From: Eleusine coracana subsp. coracana
Taxonomy: Eukaryota; Streptophyta; Magnoliopsida; Poales; Poaceae
Assembly (NCBI GenBank): GCA_032690845.1
Contig: CM064417.1
Location: 14,786,501 to 14,850,500, forward strand
Direction: 5' to 3'
DNA length: 64,000 nt
Both the position numbers and the translations under genes were made by a program. Shown piece by piece: positions 47,524-59,569 of this stretch. Numbering within the stretch: position 1 is the stretch's first letter; each line of letters opens with the position of its first letter. A model generated the notes under the pieces. The model made no database searches. It saw only the letters and a program-made list of their open reading frames with translations, and was not told the origin of the DNA.

Positions 47524-48161
47524 ATCTCCCCCCTTTTGGTGATTGATGACAACCTTGATTAAATCTTACAAATGATATTATTAAAAGAAGTTTGAATGCA
47601 AACATTTTGGTCGAGCTCCTCCTAAAACTATGCATATGAATAAAATTCACCAAATTTGGCCTCAAATGCCAATTGCACATTTTGTAATCAATCCATGAGA
47701 GCTCCCCCTAAATGTGTGCATTCGTAGGGTGCAACAAGTGTGTGAACAATTAGTACGTGATGCATATGATAAGAAAAACACAAAGGAATAAATCAAAAGA
47801 ACCATATGTGATGTCTGGCAAAACCGGTTGCTCCAGTTTGCCAAACCGGTGCCACCGGTTTTTCCTGGCTTCACATATTCACAATAAACAATATATCAAT
47901 CGATCAAGCATCACAACATAGCACAAATTAAAAAAAATATTAGAGAATAATTACAAGGTTCATCACACAAGATCACTCATTACAAATAGTTCTCAAGTCC
48001 ATGAGATAAAAACAAAGGAAAAGGATAGAAGGTTCTGTCTGGCCAAACCGGTTGCTCTGGTTTGCCAAACCGGTGCCACCGGTTTCTCCAGACAGAGCAG
48101 AACTGAAAAACAGAAGGAGCTAACGCCTTGGAGCTTTAATCCATCTCTCCCCCTTTGTCAT
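47524..48161. repeat. Polypurine tract and palindrome-bearing spacer of the nested element
   Basis: The polypurine tract is at 47524-47540 (minus strand accaaaaggggggagat). Two more aaaccggttgctc..accggttt pairs lie at 47822-47863 and 48045-48086. No coding frame. Confidence 0.7.
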
Positions 48162-49370
48162 CTAGCACCAAAAGGGGGTCTTCCTTGTCATCACAGATGA
48201 CTCCTCCTTGTCGTCTTCCTCATCATCTTCATCATTGTTTGGTGGAGGAGGTGGAGGGTTAAATGGAGGCACTTGTGAAGTCCCTGGTCCATCAAAGCCA
48301 AACACAGCCCCACTGAAATCGGCATCGCCAAACCAGGATGTGTAGGGGTTTTGCTCCTCATAGTGACTCATCCTTGCATCAAATGTCTCAATCTCTAGAC
48401 TTTGTTCACCCTCGGAGGCAATAGGAGTGCGAGGAGGCTATAGGTTGCTTTGTTGGTGAAGAAGCTTGATGGTCCTTGTGTCCTTATTTCTCACTTGCCT
48501 CTTATGATGTGCTTTCACATCAGCATCATACTGAGACCTGCACATCCCAAAGAACATGCCAAAGAGTTTCTTAAGTGGTGAGCGAGACTTGTCCCTTTGC
48601 TGCCCTCCCCCTCTAGCTGAAGTAGAGGTGGATGCACCATAAGTTGGTGCTGCTGCACTGCTGTCATACACAAAAGACCGACCTGACACCCTCTTTATCA
48701 TGTGCATAACATAGGGTGCATATCCACAACTTTTTAATGGGCTGTTTGAGATGACTTTTATTTCCTCCCATATAAAGTCAAACACTAAGAATTCATGCTC
48801 ATTTGGTGCCATGGTAGCAAGGATGTTTCTGTTGTAGGAGGGGATTTTTGTGCCCTCTCCCTCCCTAGGAGTGATAGTCATCCTGAAGAGCCTATTGATG
48901 TAGGCAAAGAATGGAAGTAAATCTGTGATAGTCCCATAATTTCCTTGCTTCCCTGTCGGACACATGTGCCTCAACCCTCTAGTATCAAGACGTGTAGCAA
49001 GGTGGATCTGAGGGTGCTTTGCATCAAGTCTCCCAAAACCAAAGAGCCTAGAAAACTGTGCATAGCTCACCTGATACCACTATCCCTTAGTCCTCTAGTG
49101 CATCTTCCTTGTGTTAGCATTTTCCTCAAAGTACAAGGTGACATAGAATTGAGCAATTATCTCATTGTTCCAGCTCTTCTGAAAACCAAGAATATCCTTC
49201 AAGTGCTTTGCCTTGCACGCAACAATGACTTGCTTGAAGATGGGGTCATACTTGTTCACCATGTGTGCCCAATCAACCCACTGAGAGATAGCTATGGGTG
49301 CATTCTTCTTGGTTAAGATCACTGACTCATAGAAGTCCTGCTGAAAGAAAGATCAAAACCTGTAGTCAGT
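48162..49370 (-). pseudogene. Envelope-position ORF of the nested element, broken
   Basis: Homologous in order to the 3719-5344 protein: ETTDYRF, QWVDWAHM, GFQKSWNNEIIAQFYVTLYF, then MTITPREG, NRNILATM, YAPYVMHMIKR, an Ala/Ser/Arg-rich linker, LKKLFGMFFGMC and an acidic Asp/Glu tail with six prolines. Stops or frame changes occur near 49090 and 48437. The N-terminal end is lost at the junction with copia. Function unknown; the shared core suggests it was under selection in both element families. Confidence 0.65.
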
Positions 49371-49375
49371 GGTCT

Positions 49376-49640
49376 CGCATGATGGTATTCTTTACACCAT
49401 TCTCCCCTCTCCTCCGTCCTCTCTTGTTACCGTGGGCAATGGTTCCACCATCCCTGTTACACGCATTGGACACTCTACCCTTTCTTTTCCTTCTTCTAAC
49501 TTTGATCTTCATAACATTTTAGTTGTTCCTTCCTTGATTAAAAATCTCATCAATGTCCGTCGTTTCTCTCGTGATAACTCTTGTTCTATTGAATTTGACC
49601 TGTTTGGTTTTTCTATCAAGGATCTTCGCATTCAGACCGT
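49376..49640 (+). pseudogene. Copia protease C-terminal part
   Basis: The frame resumes with SHDGILY and continues VTVGNGSTIPVTRIGH and HNILVVPSLIKNLINVRRFS, the usual copia protease tail. The catalytic DSG/DTG segment that should precede it is absent, lost at the junction with the nested element. Confidence 0.8.
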
Positions 49641-50833
49641 GATTCTACGCTGCAATAGTGATGGTGATCTCTACATTGTTGGGGCCCCTGCCGCCGCACG
49701 CTTCATCCCCCTCCTCTCCTCCACCACGTCTTTTGATGTTTGGCAATCGCTTAGGTCATCCTGGACGCAATGTCATGATGTCCCTCCATCATTCTAGTCT
49801 TATCTCTTATAATAAAACTAGTGAGTCTTTGTGCCATGCTTGCCAACTCGGCAAGCATGTTCGTTTACCATTTGATCGGTCCATTTCTTTTAGTGTTCAA
49901 CCTTTTCAGTTAATTCATTGTGATTTGTGGACGTCACCCATTGTTAGCACTTTAGGGTTTAAATACTATCTCATTATGGTCGATGATTTTACTCATTATA
50001 TTTGGACCTTTCCTCTTCATCAAAAGTCTGAAGTGCATGAACAATTTCTTTCCTTCATGGCCTATGTGCGTAACCAATTTCAGCTCCCCGTTGGCTGCTT
50101 TCAAACCGACAATGGTCATGAGTTCGTCAATAATGTCAATATCTCCTATCCTAGAGCCCATGGCATTTTTCTTTGGCGTTCCTGCCCATATACGTCCCCT
50201 CAAAATGGCAAGGCTGAACGTGCTATTCGCTCTACTAATGATGTTATTCACACCTTACTCATCCAAGCCCATATGTCGCCCACATTTTGGGCCGAGGGCC
50301 TCACCACCGCGACATACCTCCTGAATCGCCGCCCTAGTGCTGCTATTCAGTTCGACACGCCCTTCTCCCGCCTCTTTGGCCAAGCTCCCGATTTTAGCCA
50401 TCTTCGTGTTTTTGGTTGTTTGTGCTACCCAAACATGGCGTCCACCTCGCCTCATAAGCTAGCCCCTCGATCTTCCGCATATGTTTTTATTGGCTACCCT
50501 TTGGCTCACAAGGGTTATCACTGTTTTGATTTGTCCATGCGGCATGTGACCGTCTCAAGCCACGTTGTGTTCGACGAGTCGGTCTTCCCGTTCTCCTCTC
50601 CTTCATCGGGGTCCCCTCCTTCGGGTAGTCTGCATTTCCTTGTTCCAGCTCCCTCTTCTAACTCATCATCTTCATTGTTCTCTTCGGCAGGTACCCATAC
50701 CGCTGTCACGCGCTCCCTCCAGTCGGCGCGCACATCGATGCTGCCCCAGCTGTCCGCTCCCTCGACGAGTGTGTCGTGCCAGTTGCGAGGACTGGTTCCA
50801 CCAGTCTTGCCTGGTTATGATTTGTTGTCCTGA
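49641..50833 (+). pseudogene. Copia integrase
   Basis: HRLGHPGRNVM (frame shifted), CHACQLGKHVRLPF zinc-binding Cys pair, IHCDLWTSP (D), FQTDNGHEFVN (D), PYTSPQNGKAERAIR (E), FWAEGLTTATYLLNRRPS and HLRVFGCLCYP: the D,D-E core is complete. A frame change near 49700 joins the protease to it. TGA at 50831 ends this frame; Pro/Ser-rich linker follows in another frame to about 51150. Confidence 0.9.
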
Positions 50834-51129
50834 TGACACCCCGGTCTGGCGCCATCTCCTGCATCCGGTGTGGTCTCCCCCGTGCCATGCACGGTAACAA
50901 TCCTGGGGGCACCTTCTCGTGCACCTGGTGCTGCCCCGCCCCGCATGGATACTTCTCCCGCGCCACGCGCGGCCACGACTCAGGATCTCACACCACCGTC
51001 CGCGCGGCTTCTAATCTTTTGCCAATCCCTCTGGGGTCTCTGGACGTGTCTTCACCTCCTGCAGCTCCCGCTCCACCTCCCACGCCACGTGCGGCTCGGC
51101 GGGTGCCTGCGCCTCCTCCACCCTCGAGT

Positions 51130-51387
51130 CCGCAGATGATGACTCGCTCCAAGCACGGTATCATCGTGAAGCCTCAGGAATGCCTGAACCTCACCGCATC
51201 TTCTTCAGTTGTAATCCCCGTTCCGACTTCCTACTGTGCTGCTCTAGCCGAACCGGTATGGAAGCAAGCTATGGCAGACGAGTTTGAGGCTCTCATCAGC
51301 AATGGTACCTGGAATTTGGTTCCTCACCCTCCCGGTGCTAATGTTGTGTCTGGAAAATAGGTGTTCAAGAATAAATTCTGCTCGGAT

Positions 51388-51459
<72 letters not shown>

Positions 51460-51769
51460 ACAAGGCTTGTTGGGTTGTGCGTGGATACTCTCAATGTCCG
51501 GGCATTGACTTCGATGAAACTTTTAGTCCCGTTGTTAAGCCGGCGACCATCTGTGGTTTTGAGCATTGCTGCCGCTCACTCTTGGCCCATTCATCAACTC
51601 GATGTGAAGAATGCATTCCTTCATGGCACTTTGGATGAGACCGTCTATTGTCAACAGCCGTCTGGTTTTGAGGATTCTCATCATCTGGATTATGTTTGTC
51701 AACTGGTTAAGTCTCTCTACGGCCTTAAGCAGGCGCCCCGTGCCTGGTACCAGCGGTTTGCCACTCATA
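51130..51769 (+). pseudogene. Copia RT, N-terminal half with expanded (TC)33
   Basis: MADEFEALISNGTWNLVP, then VSGK with TAG replacing the expected Trp codon (51358-51360). A 66-bp TC run follows, then in a shifted frame RYKACWVVRGYSQCPGIDFDETFSPVVK, LDVKNAFLHGTLDETVYCQQP and LYGLKQAPRAWYQRF. The YxDD catalytic part is missing because the sequence passes directly into the 3' LTR. Confidence 0.9.
51391..51456 (+). repeat. (TC)33 microsatellite inside copia RT
   Basis: 66 uninterrupted bases of TC, replacing one or two codons between the CSDGS and RYKA motifs and shifting the frame. Confidence 0.97.
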
Positions 51770-51875
51770 TCCTTCCTTGTTGTAACCCTAATTACATTGA
51801 GTATAAATCTAACCCAGGAGGCCGCCACCACGGTGCGCTGAGCTTTCCCCAAATCTCCTTCTCTACTCGTTCACA
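51770..51875 (+). repeat. 3' LTR fragment of the short-LTR copia element
   Basis: 106 bp equal to the end of the 5' LTR with 4 substitutions. The first 72 bp of the LTR are missing. Confidence 0.9.
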
Positions 51876-53171
51876 ACATCGGTGAACCATATGAAGTGGA
51901 TTAATATGTATGAATTGGAATGGCTTTAACAATAAAACAGAGTAAGGGATGGTGATTTACAACAAAAAGATTTGTGAGTGAAAATCTCAAACTCCAAGTG
52001 ACATATATGGTGATTTATATAATTAACCTATAAAGTAGCGAAAGGAGGAACAATATAATTATTGAATTAGTATGCCACATCAAATTCTTTGAGTCCATTA
52101 ACTCTCTTTTCGAGTCTAGTCCACAAATTTACAGAAAACTACAACGTATCTATAGTTAACTCTATCACTATGGATTATTAGCCATTCACGTAGAAAAGAG
52201 AGACTGTCTAAAATACATGTTAGATTCATGGAACTTTTTGCACTCGTGGAATTTTTCATATCAGGCATTCATTTCTAGTCTGATATGGAGTACTTCATAA
52301 AATATATGCACTTATGATATGGAAGGTGCATTTGCCTTTTAAAGGCGCTACATGTGTACATATATACAACAGATGCAGAGATTTGGTCTGTTTGGTTCAT
52401 GCCTAAGTTTGTCATAATTAATCTTAGTCAAATATGACTTGCAATAAATAATGTGTCCAGTAAATCTTTAGTCACAAATGTGATAAAGTTAGATAAACAA
52501 AAAATATGACATGTGGGTTAGAAGATTAAGAAAATATGGTTTACTATAGCAATCTTTGGCACGACTAAATCTAGACGTGACAAATTTAGATATGAATCAA
52601 ATAGGCCGGTCCTTAATTCGAAATCGCTTGCATATCCCATGATGCCTGCCATGGTAGTAGCTCAGCCTCCTCCTCGACACTACGGGACACTCCGGTGAGT
52701 TATGCTCCTGATTGAATCGTATCCATCTCGCCGCAAGCTGCCAAGAAACGCGTGCATCTATGGCATCGAGCCTTGACCCTCGCGCGAGGTAGGGACCGTG
52801 CCGAGGCCGCACACGCGGATACAACAACAAGAAGAAGAAGGAGATGCCCTCGGCGCGAGTGCGGCTCCGCAAATAAAAATCGTTATCCTGGCGCTCACAT
52901 GCGCCACCTCCTTACCCTGTAGCCGCCTGCCTATCGTCCTGCGAGCAACCTGTGATCCTCCAATGGCAGCCATCCAGTCCACATGATCTCAGTGTGTGTC
53001 ACACATTTGGAGCTGAGCTGCTTGTACTGACCGGGAGACACACGGTACTTGGCGTTTTTATTGTGATACATAAACTTGTGCTGCCGATCTGCACATGCCA
53101 TTCTTGACTCTTGGCTTCTCCGGCTACCTCCTTTGTGATTCGTGAAGCAGAGACGACGGCCTCGGTCTCAC
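51876..53171. other. Intergenic, promoter side of the plus-strand carboxypeptidase gene
   Basis: A/T-rich to 52600, then mixed. Contains a Tourist-like MITE at about 52385-52607. No clear TATA box within 150 bp of the ATG. Confidence 0.5.
52385..52607. mobile_element. Tourist-like MITE
   Basis: Ends ggtctgtttggttcatgcctaa and ttagatatgaatcaaataggcc (22 bases each, split here by the word 'and') are inverted repeats differing at about five positions. The 223-bp interior is A/T-rich and noncoding. Flanking target duplication not clear. Confidence 0.65.
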
Positions 53172-56100
53172 ATGGCGACAATGGCCGGGTCCCAGTTCCA
53201 GCAGCTCGTCTTTGCGCTATTCCTCGTCGTTCTCCTTTTGTGCTGCCGGAGGTCGGCAGGATACGGTGAGCAGCACAGAGACCGGGTGGCGTCTCTCCCT
53301 GGGCAGCCGATGAGCCCCCCGGTGTCGCAGTTTTCAGGCTACATCACCGTTAACGAGCGCAACGGGAGGGCGCTCTTCTACTGGTTCTTCGAGGCCCAGG
53401 CGTCGCCGGCGCAGAAGCCGCTCCTGCTCTGGCTCAATGGAGGTTGCTACTTATTATACCTTCTGTTCCTTTTTCTTTTCTTCTCTTTTTTTTTTGAAAA
53501 AAATGTTCTTGTTACTGTTAGAAAGAGTAACTACTAGTGTTCTTTATCTTAAGTTCACTGTTAGTTCTCTTTGTTGTAGCTGCGGTTCTACCGCAGTAAC
53601 TTGCAATGGACAGGACAGTAATGTTAAAGCAGAGTAGCGGTGTTTTTCGTTTTGTTCCTTTTTTATTTTCTTTCTTCCATTTCATGTATTTCATTATTCA
53701 TTATATATATGGTTCCTGACACTCTAACTTTCACTGTTCAAGAAAGAAATCATGTAGTGACATTTCTGTCCAACATTCAGGGCCTGGTTGCTCATCAGTT
53801 GGGTATGGAGCTGCTTCTGAGCTGGGACCTCTCAGGGTTACCAGATATGGAGCAGGACTAGAGTTCAACAAGTTTGCTTGGAACAGAGGTGCCTGCAACC
53901 ATTGCATTTTGCTGTCAACATCGTCGTCTTTGAGCAATCTAAAACTTGGTGTATTTTGGATTCTTCTTGCCAGAGGCCAACTTGCTGTTCTTGGAGTCTC
54001 CGGTTGGTGTCGGATTCTCCTACACCAACACGTCCTCTGACCTTACCAAACTGGACGACGCTTTCGTAGGTAACTTGAATATTCTTATTGGGAGTTTGTG
54101 CTAGTTCATCACTGTTTCAAAACTCTTAAGATCGGTGCTGTCATTTCTTTTTGGTAGCTGAGGATGCATACAACTTCCTGGTAAATTGGTTCAAGAGGTT
54201 TCCACAGTACAAGGACCGCGCATTTTATATCTCTGGAGAGAGCTATGCAGGTAATTCATCACATGCACAAAATGTTTGCTCTATGATCCTCAATAAGCCG
54301 TGGGAGCACATAGGCACCTGCCTCAGGGTGACCTGGACAGTTTGACAGTCTTCCGATCATGATTGCTCAGTTCCAACAAGCAATGATTTGACACAAAGTG
54401 CTTAAATATAACATTTATCCATGACAAGTCATTATTTTGCGTATTTATGAGACAGATGAATGACTCATTTGACATGTTTAATAGTGTAATCATGGGTTTG
54501 ACATGTACTTTTGACCATAATCAAATATATAGGTAGCGCTTTATATTTTCAATCTCACTGGTTCGAACAACGAACAGAATATAGTTGTTCCCAAAACCTT
54601 TTTTTCTAGGCATTAGTAAATTGGAAAATCTTCGAATTATAGAATTTCAGTATGTTACTGATCAAATCAGGAGAACTACTTTGACGTTGACTACTCAGTC
54701 AATATATGTCTTTTCTGACTCCAAACTTTGATAGTTCCTTATTTGATTTGTATGTATATCTGTGAATAAATAAGTATAACGATAAAGTAAATGGTAGATG
54801 GCCCCTAGACATCTATCGTACCACACTGATATTGACTTCCGGAGTCTAGTAAAATAGACGTGTATAACAGCATTGTGTATATGTAATTATGAGAACCAAA
54901 TCTTTTTTGCTCTTTTTATCCAAAGAAGAGAAGTTTCAGATTCCTTCACAGTCCTTTAGGCTGTCGCATACTGACATGTTCACTGGCCATATTTCTGAGA
55001 TTGCACAAATTCATGGAGAACAATATGGCCCCATCTCTATATCTCTAAAAACACGTGTGTTTCCATGCAAAATAGTCATGTCACATCGTCTATAAAGTTT
55101 CAACCGTTGGGTCGCTCCTAAGAGAAACCCAAAGTGTTGGATATATGGCTAGCGCATTTCATTAATCTAGATCCTTTGTGAAACAACTATCTGTTTCTGG
55201 TCCTTCCACCACTCATCTATGCACTTTCTATCTAGATCATTCACTAACGACAATTATTCTTGATCCTTCCACCATCCCTGAACTTTTGCATCTATCTTCT
55301 TCACAAATGAAAATTGTTTGATTGGTCCTTCCAGCATTATTTAACCATGTAGTATATCCTTTGAATATATGAACACACACTATTTTAAATATAAATAACT
55401 TTCTGTTGTGTGAAAAATAGAAATATCTAAAATGTGTGCGGTTCAATAGAAAATAGCCACGCCACATCATCCACGAAGTTTCAACCCTTGGATTGGTCCT
55501 TAGAGAAACCTAAAGCGTTGGACATGCATCTGGCAATTTTTAATGATCTTTCTGAAAAAGCTATTTATTTTCAGTCCTTCCATCACTCTTGTGCGCACTT
55601 TCTATCTAGATCATTCATGAGCTACAATTTTATTCCTAGTCCTTTCAACATTCCTGAACTTTTGCATCTAGCTCCTTCACGAATGAAAATTGTGTTATTG
55701 GCCCTCCAAGATTATTTATTTACGTATATTGTGGAATATATGAGCATACACTATTTTAAATGTAAATAATTTTATGTTGTGTGCAAATATGTAAAAATGC
55801 ATATAATGTACAATATAATAAAGAGTTATCTATATTGCTAGCTACCATTGTAATATTTTGAAATAGAATAAATATTTTTATTTTGAATATAAAAATCATA
55901 AAACAAAACACAAAGATTAAAACATAGTTATTTCTAGAATTATTTATCTATGTATATCTTTTGAATATACGAACATACACTATTTAAAACATAAATAATT
56001 TTGTGTTGCATGAAAATTAGAAATGCATAAAATATACAATATCAAGTACCACAATTTTATTCCTATCCTTCCACCATCCCTGAACTTTTGCATCTCTCTC

Positions 56101-59089
56101 CTTCACGAATGAAGATTGTTTGTTTGATCCTTGCAGCATTATTTATGTATGTATATATTTTGAATATATGAACATACACTATTTCAAATATATAAAGTTT
56201 TGTGTTGTGTGAAAATATGTAAAACAATTCATAAAATATACAATATAATAAAAAAGTTATCTAGCTAGCTACCATTGTAATTTTTTGAAATAGAATAAAT
56301 TTTTTGTTTTGAAGTATAAAATTATCATAAAATAAAACAAAACATAACATAACATAATGATTTAAACATAGTTATGAGATACAAATATATGATATTCTTC
56401 ATCCTTAAATTGTCAATCTATTCATTGGTTTCATTTATAAAGCCAAATTTCATGTTTTGGTTTGGTTTTTGAATAATTGTTATCCCTTTGCTTGCATTTT
56501 ATATGAATTGCAAGACAACATGATGTTGCTTGGACTTTCTATTTGCACACATATATGTACACTTGACTCCATTTTTATTGTCACAAACTATTGACTTCAA
56601 GTTCTTTAATAATTAGGCTTTAATCAAGAGCAAATTTCTTATTTATAATCAATTTATGTCAAAGGTTCATAGCAATCAATTTATCTTAGAGGATGTATTA
56701 ACTTATATATTGAAAAAATATGAGTGGTTCAATATGTATCATGTGGTTTAATGGGATTGCTTTTTCTTGATGGTTGAAATGTCCGACACCAAAAAATGCA
56801 TGTCAAAGACAAAAAGTTTTCCACTCATTAACCTATAGTTTATGTCACATATAAATTTCAATCCAAATTCTATATCTGTAGAGACACTCCCTCGTTGTTA
56901 GACAAACAATACACATATCAGGAATCAATTGCTTTGCTATATGTCTCCCTTTTGGAAAAATGTTGATGAACACATCTTACTTTTGCATAGATTTTATCAC
57001 TTCTCATCAAGGTCCACTTAAAAATAAGGATGCCAATAAATAAAGTTTTTTACTTAAGAAAGTGTTTTAACTAGTATCATTGATTTTCTGAGTCATTCAT
57101 ATATGTAATTTATGATTGTATAATATGTTGTAATTTATGATTGTATAATATGTATGCATTATGATTGTACAGTATGAGTACCATATATCGTCATGATATA
57201 CAATACAAAGAATACAGTACGTGCAGCATTGCCACGTGCCAGTTCTAGTTTCCTCTGTTGTGCTATGCAGAGAGACATTCATTTATGTATATAAAAATTA
57301 TATACTTTTATCTAACTCCAAAAGAATTTTGATTTGATGCAGGTCATTATGTTCCTCAGCTTGCCGAATTAGTCTATGACAAGAACAAATATAAAACCAA
57401 CATGTACATCAATATTAAAGGTTTCATGGTAAGAATTTAAATAGAAAGAATTATTTGACTATTTAATTAATAACGCTGGATTTGGCCTTGTCAAATGATA
57501 GAGTGTTGATATGGTAGTTAACAAGTGGATAAAAAGATTGGTTCAGAAGAAAAATATTTAATTGTTTTGGTAAAAATGTATCTGTATGAGTAAGCAGGAA
57601 ACTTGGGATTTTATTTTCCTTCTACTTAACTGCTACTTTCATATGTCTATAAAGGTTTCTGCATTTTCTGAAAACAGTCCATGAAATTGGGAAGTTGTAA
57701 TATGTAAAACCTTGTAAAGTTCTTATTGAGTGAGTTGAGAAATTTTGCATTGTGTAACATTCAGATCGGTTCAATATAGGTCGGTAATCCACTGACCGAC
57801 GATTACTACGATTCAAAAGGGCTTGCTGAATATGCTTGGAGCCACTCAGTAGTATCAGATGAAGTTTACGAGCGCATCAAGAAGGTGTGCAACTTCAAGG
57901 TATCAAATTGGACAGATGACTGTGATAAAGCCATGAGCATTGTGTTTGGACAGTACCATGAGATTGACATTTACAACATCTACGCACCAAGGTGCAACCT
58001 TCCTCAATCAGCAGCTGCGCCATCTGTTGATCAAGTACTTGCAACTAATGATCAGGTGAGACCCAATTACTTCAAATTATATCTCCTTCTTTTGAAATGC
58101 TAACACCTTTTCTTTTACATGTTAGGATCATTTCAGAAGGAGGATTAGGATGTTCTCAGGATATGATGCATGCTACTCATCATATGCTGAGAAGTATTTC
58201 AATAGGGCAGATGTACAGATAGCATTCCATGCAAATCTCAGTGGAGCGCTCCCTCGGAAATGGCAAGTTTGCAGGTGAATCAGCTATGTTAAATGCCTTA
58301 GCACTGGTATTATAGATTTATTATTCGAATTCAAAATGGAACAAACAAGGTTTCACTCTATGACTTCTAAGAAACAGGGCACAATGAGGCTGTAACATGA
58401 GTGAATTATTTTTGTTCCCACGTATCGTGCAGTGATTCAATTCTAAGGTCGTACAATTTTTCGGTACTTTCCATCCTACCAATCTACACTAAGCTCATCA
58501 AGGCAGGGTTGAGAGTCTGGCTTTACAGGTGTGCTTCCTGTTAACCGTTTTCCAGTCCTATGCAAAATTTATGTATCCATGTGCAAGTATTTTTCCTCTG
58601 AAATTTTCTAGCAACCTTCCTCAATATATTTTACGACCTGTTGGTAGCTGAATCTACAAAGTAGATGCCACTTCATTGCAAATGGAATCAATGATATTTC
58701 TACCTATGCAGTGGAGATGCAGACGGTAGGGTCCCAGTTATTGGGTCACGGTATTGTGTGGAAGCCCTTGGCCTGGCTACCAAGACACAGTGGCAACCTT
58801 GGTACCTGAATAAACAGGTAAGAGGCTGGACCTTCAATTGAGTGTCTCTTGTGCTTATAATCCTAAATTAGTTCAGTTAATCCCCGAATGTAAAATTTGT
58901 ATTCTAGGGTCACTCATGTGGAGGATATGTGTGATATTGTAGGTTGCTGGAAGATTTGTGGAGTACCAGGACATGACAATGGTGACTATTAGAGGAGCTG
59001 GCCACTTGGTGCCTCTCAACAAGCCTGACGAAGGGCTTGCCCTGGTGGACGCGTTCCTTCTGGATAAACGGCTTCCCACACGTAGATGA
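53172..59089 (+). CDS. SCPL: Serine carboxypeptidase-like protein (S10 family)
   Basis: Ten exons: 53172-53442, 53781-53888, 53974-54069, 54158-54250, 57343-57428, 57780-58055, 58126-58274, 58433-58528, 58712-58817, 58943-59089; 475 residues. All introns GT..AG and in frame. A signal peptide is visible (hydrophobic FALFLVVLLLCC, residues 13-24), then DRVASLPGQP, QFSGYITVNERNGRALFYWFFE and NGGPGCSSVGYGA (oxyanion region). Catalytic Ser187 in GESYAG, Asp in SGDADGRVP (396), His448 in GAGHLVPLNKP: triad intact. Such enzymes are secretory or vacuolar; some act as acyltransferases, which cannot be told from sequence here. An in-frame ATG ten codons upstream (53142) is less likely because it puts a basic stretch before the signal peptide. 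Intron 4 is 3.1 kb. Inverted partner at 59570. Confidence 0.95.
55060..56350. repeat. Imperfect tandem array in intron 4 of the SCPL gene
   Basis: At least three diverged units of about 0.37-0.45 kb starting near 55065, 55440 and 55940. They share cctgaacttttgcatct, ccttcacgaatgaa, gaatatatgaacatacacta and gtgttgtgtgaaaat, and the last two also share gctagctaccattgtaat. A/T-rich and noncoding. Confidence 0.7.
57106..57150 (+). repeat. Short tandem repeat in the same intron
   Basis: Two copies of a roughly 24-bp unit, gtaatttatgattgtataat, followed by a partial third (tatgattgtacagtat). Confidence 0.75.
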
Positions 59090-59569
59090 CAAAAAAAATA
59101 ATGTTAAGGTTAAGGTCATTTATGCCAGAAAATGTTCAAGGATTGGAACTCTTTGGTGAGAAGTGAGAACAATGCTGAAAGATACGTATTCCTTTTTGAA
59201 AGAAAGAAGAATTGTGATTTCTACTGATCCTATTGAACAATAGTTGCAGTGACATTGCAAGTTTATGGGTCCTCAAGTGCCTTTGCTAACATGCAGTATT
59301 GGCCTCATATGGTTGTGATGTATAATATCCCCTTACTGGGGCTTAAATATCCCCTTTTTTCCAAAGAGAGAAACATGAACCAAAATTATATATGCCCAAT
59401 CCTTGGAAAATTGGCCTTAACCAGGCGTCTACTGTACATTGTAGACAAGTTGCAAGAATTTTATTCCTTTTTTATGAAAGCGTTGTTACATATAGAGCCT
59501 ACACTGCATGATTTGTTATGTCGATGTCGACATCGATTTCATTTGCAAATTTCATAATGCTAATAGCCA
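59090..59569. other. Tail-to-tail spacer between the two SCPL genes
   Basis: 480 bp that must hold both 3' UTRs. No repeat or coding frame of note. Confidence 0.6.

Larger units (their letters stand above)
45331..49375 (-). mobile_element. Second Sirevirus-like element, 3' portion, nested in copia
   Basis: A complete 3' LTR (45331-47523), polypurine tract (47524-47540) and envelope-position ORF (49370-48162), minus strand. gag, pol and the 5' LTR are missing. It splits the copia gag from its protease. LTR ends TGAAAGT..ACTTTCA are perfect inverted repeats. It is related to but distinct from the 2441-13114 element. Confidence 0.85.
43953..51875 (+). mobile_element. Short-LTR Ty1/copia element, internally deleted and interrupted
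   Basis: 5' LTR 43953-44130 (178 bp, tgttaaacg..cgttcaca), primer site tggtatcaga at 44131, gag with two stops, part of protease, integrase, half of RT, then a 3' LTR fragment (51770-51875). RT stops at WYQRFATHI and joins the LTR directly, so the rest of RT, RNase H and the first third of the LTR are deleted. A Sirevirus-like element is inserted between gag and protease. Flanks aacaa (left) and acatc (right) do not match. LTR pieces differ at 4 of about 105 aligned bases. Confidence 0.9.

Noticed and set aside
51324..51566. Arg-Glu repeat protein on the minus strand
   Set aside because: Simple translation of the (TC)33 microsatellite.
53142..53171. Upstream in-frame ATG of the plus-strand SCPL gene
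   Set aside because: It would add a basic stretch before the signal peptide; the paralog starts at the equivalent of 53172.
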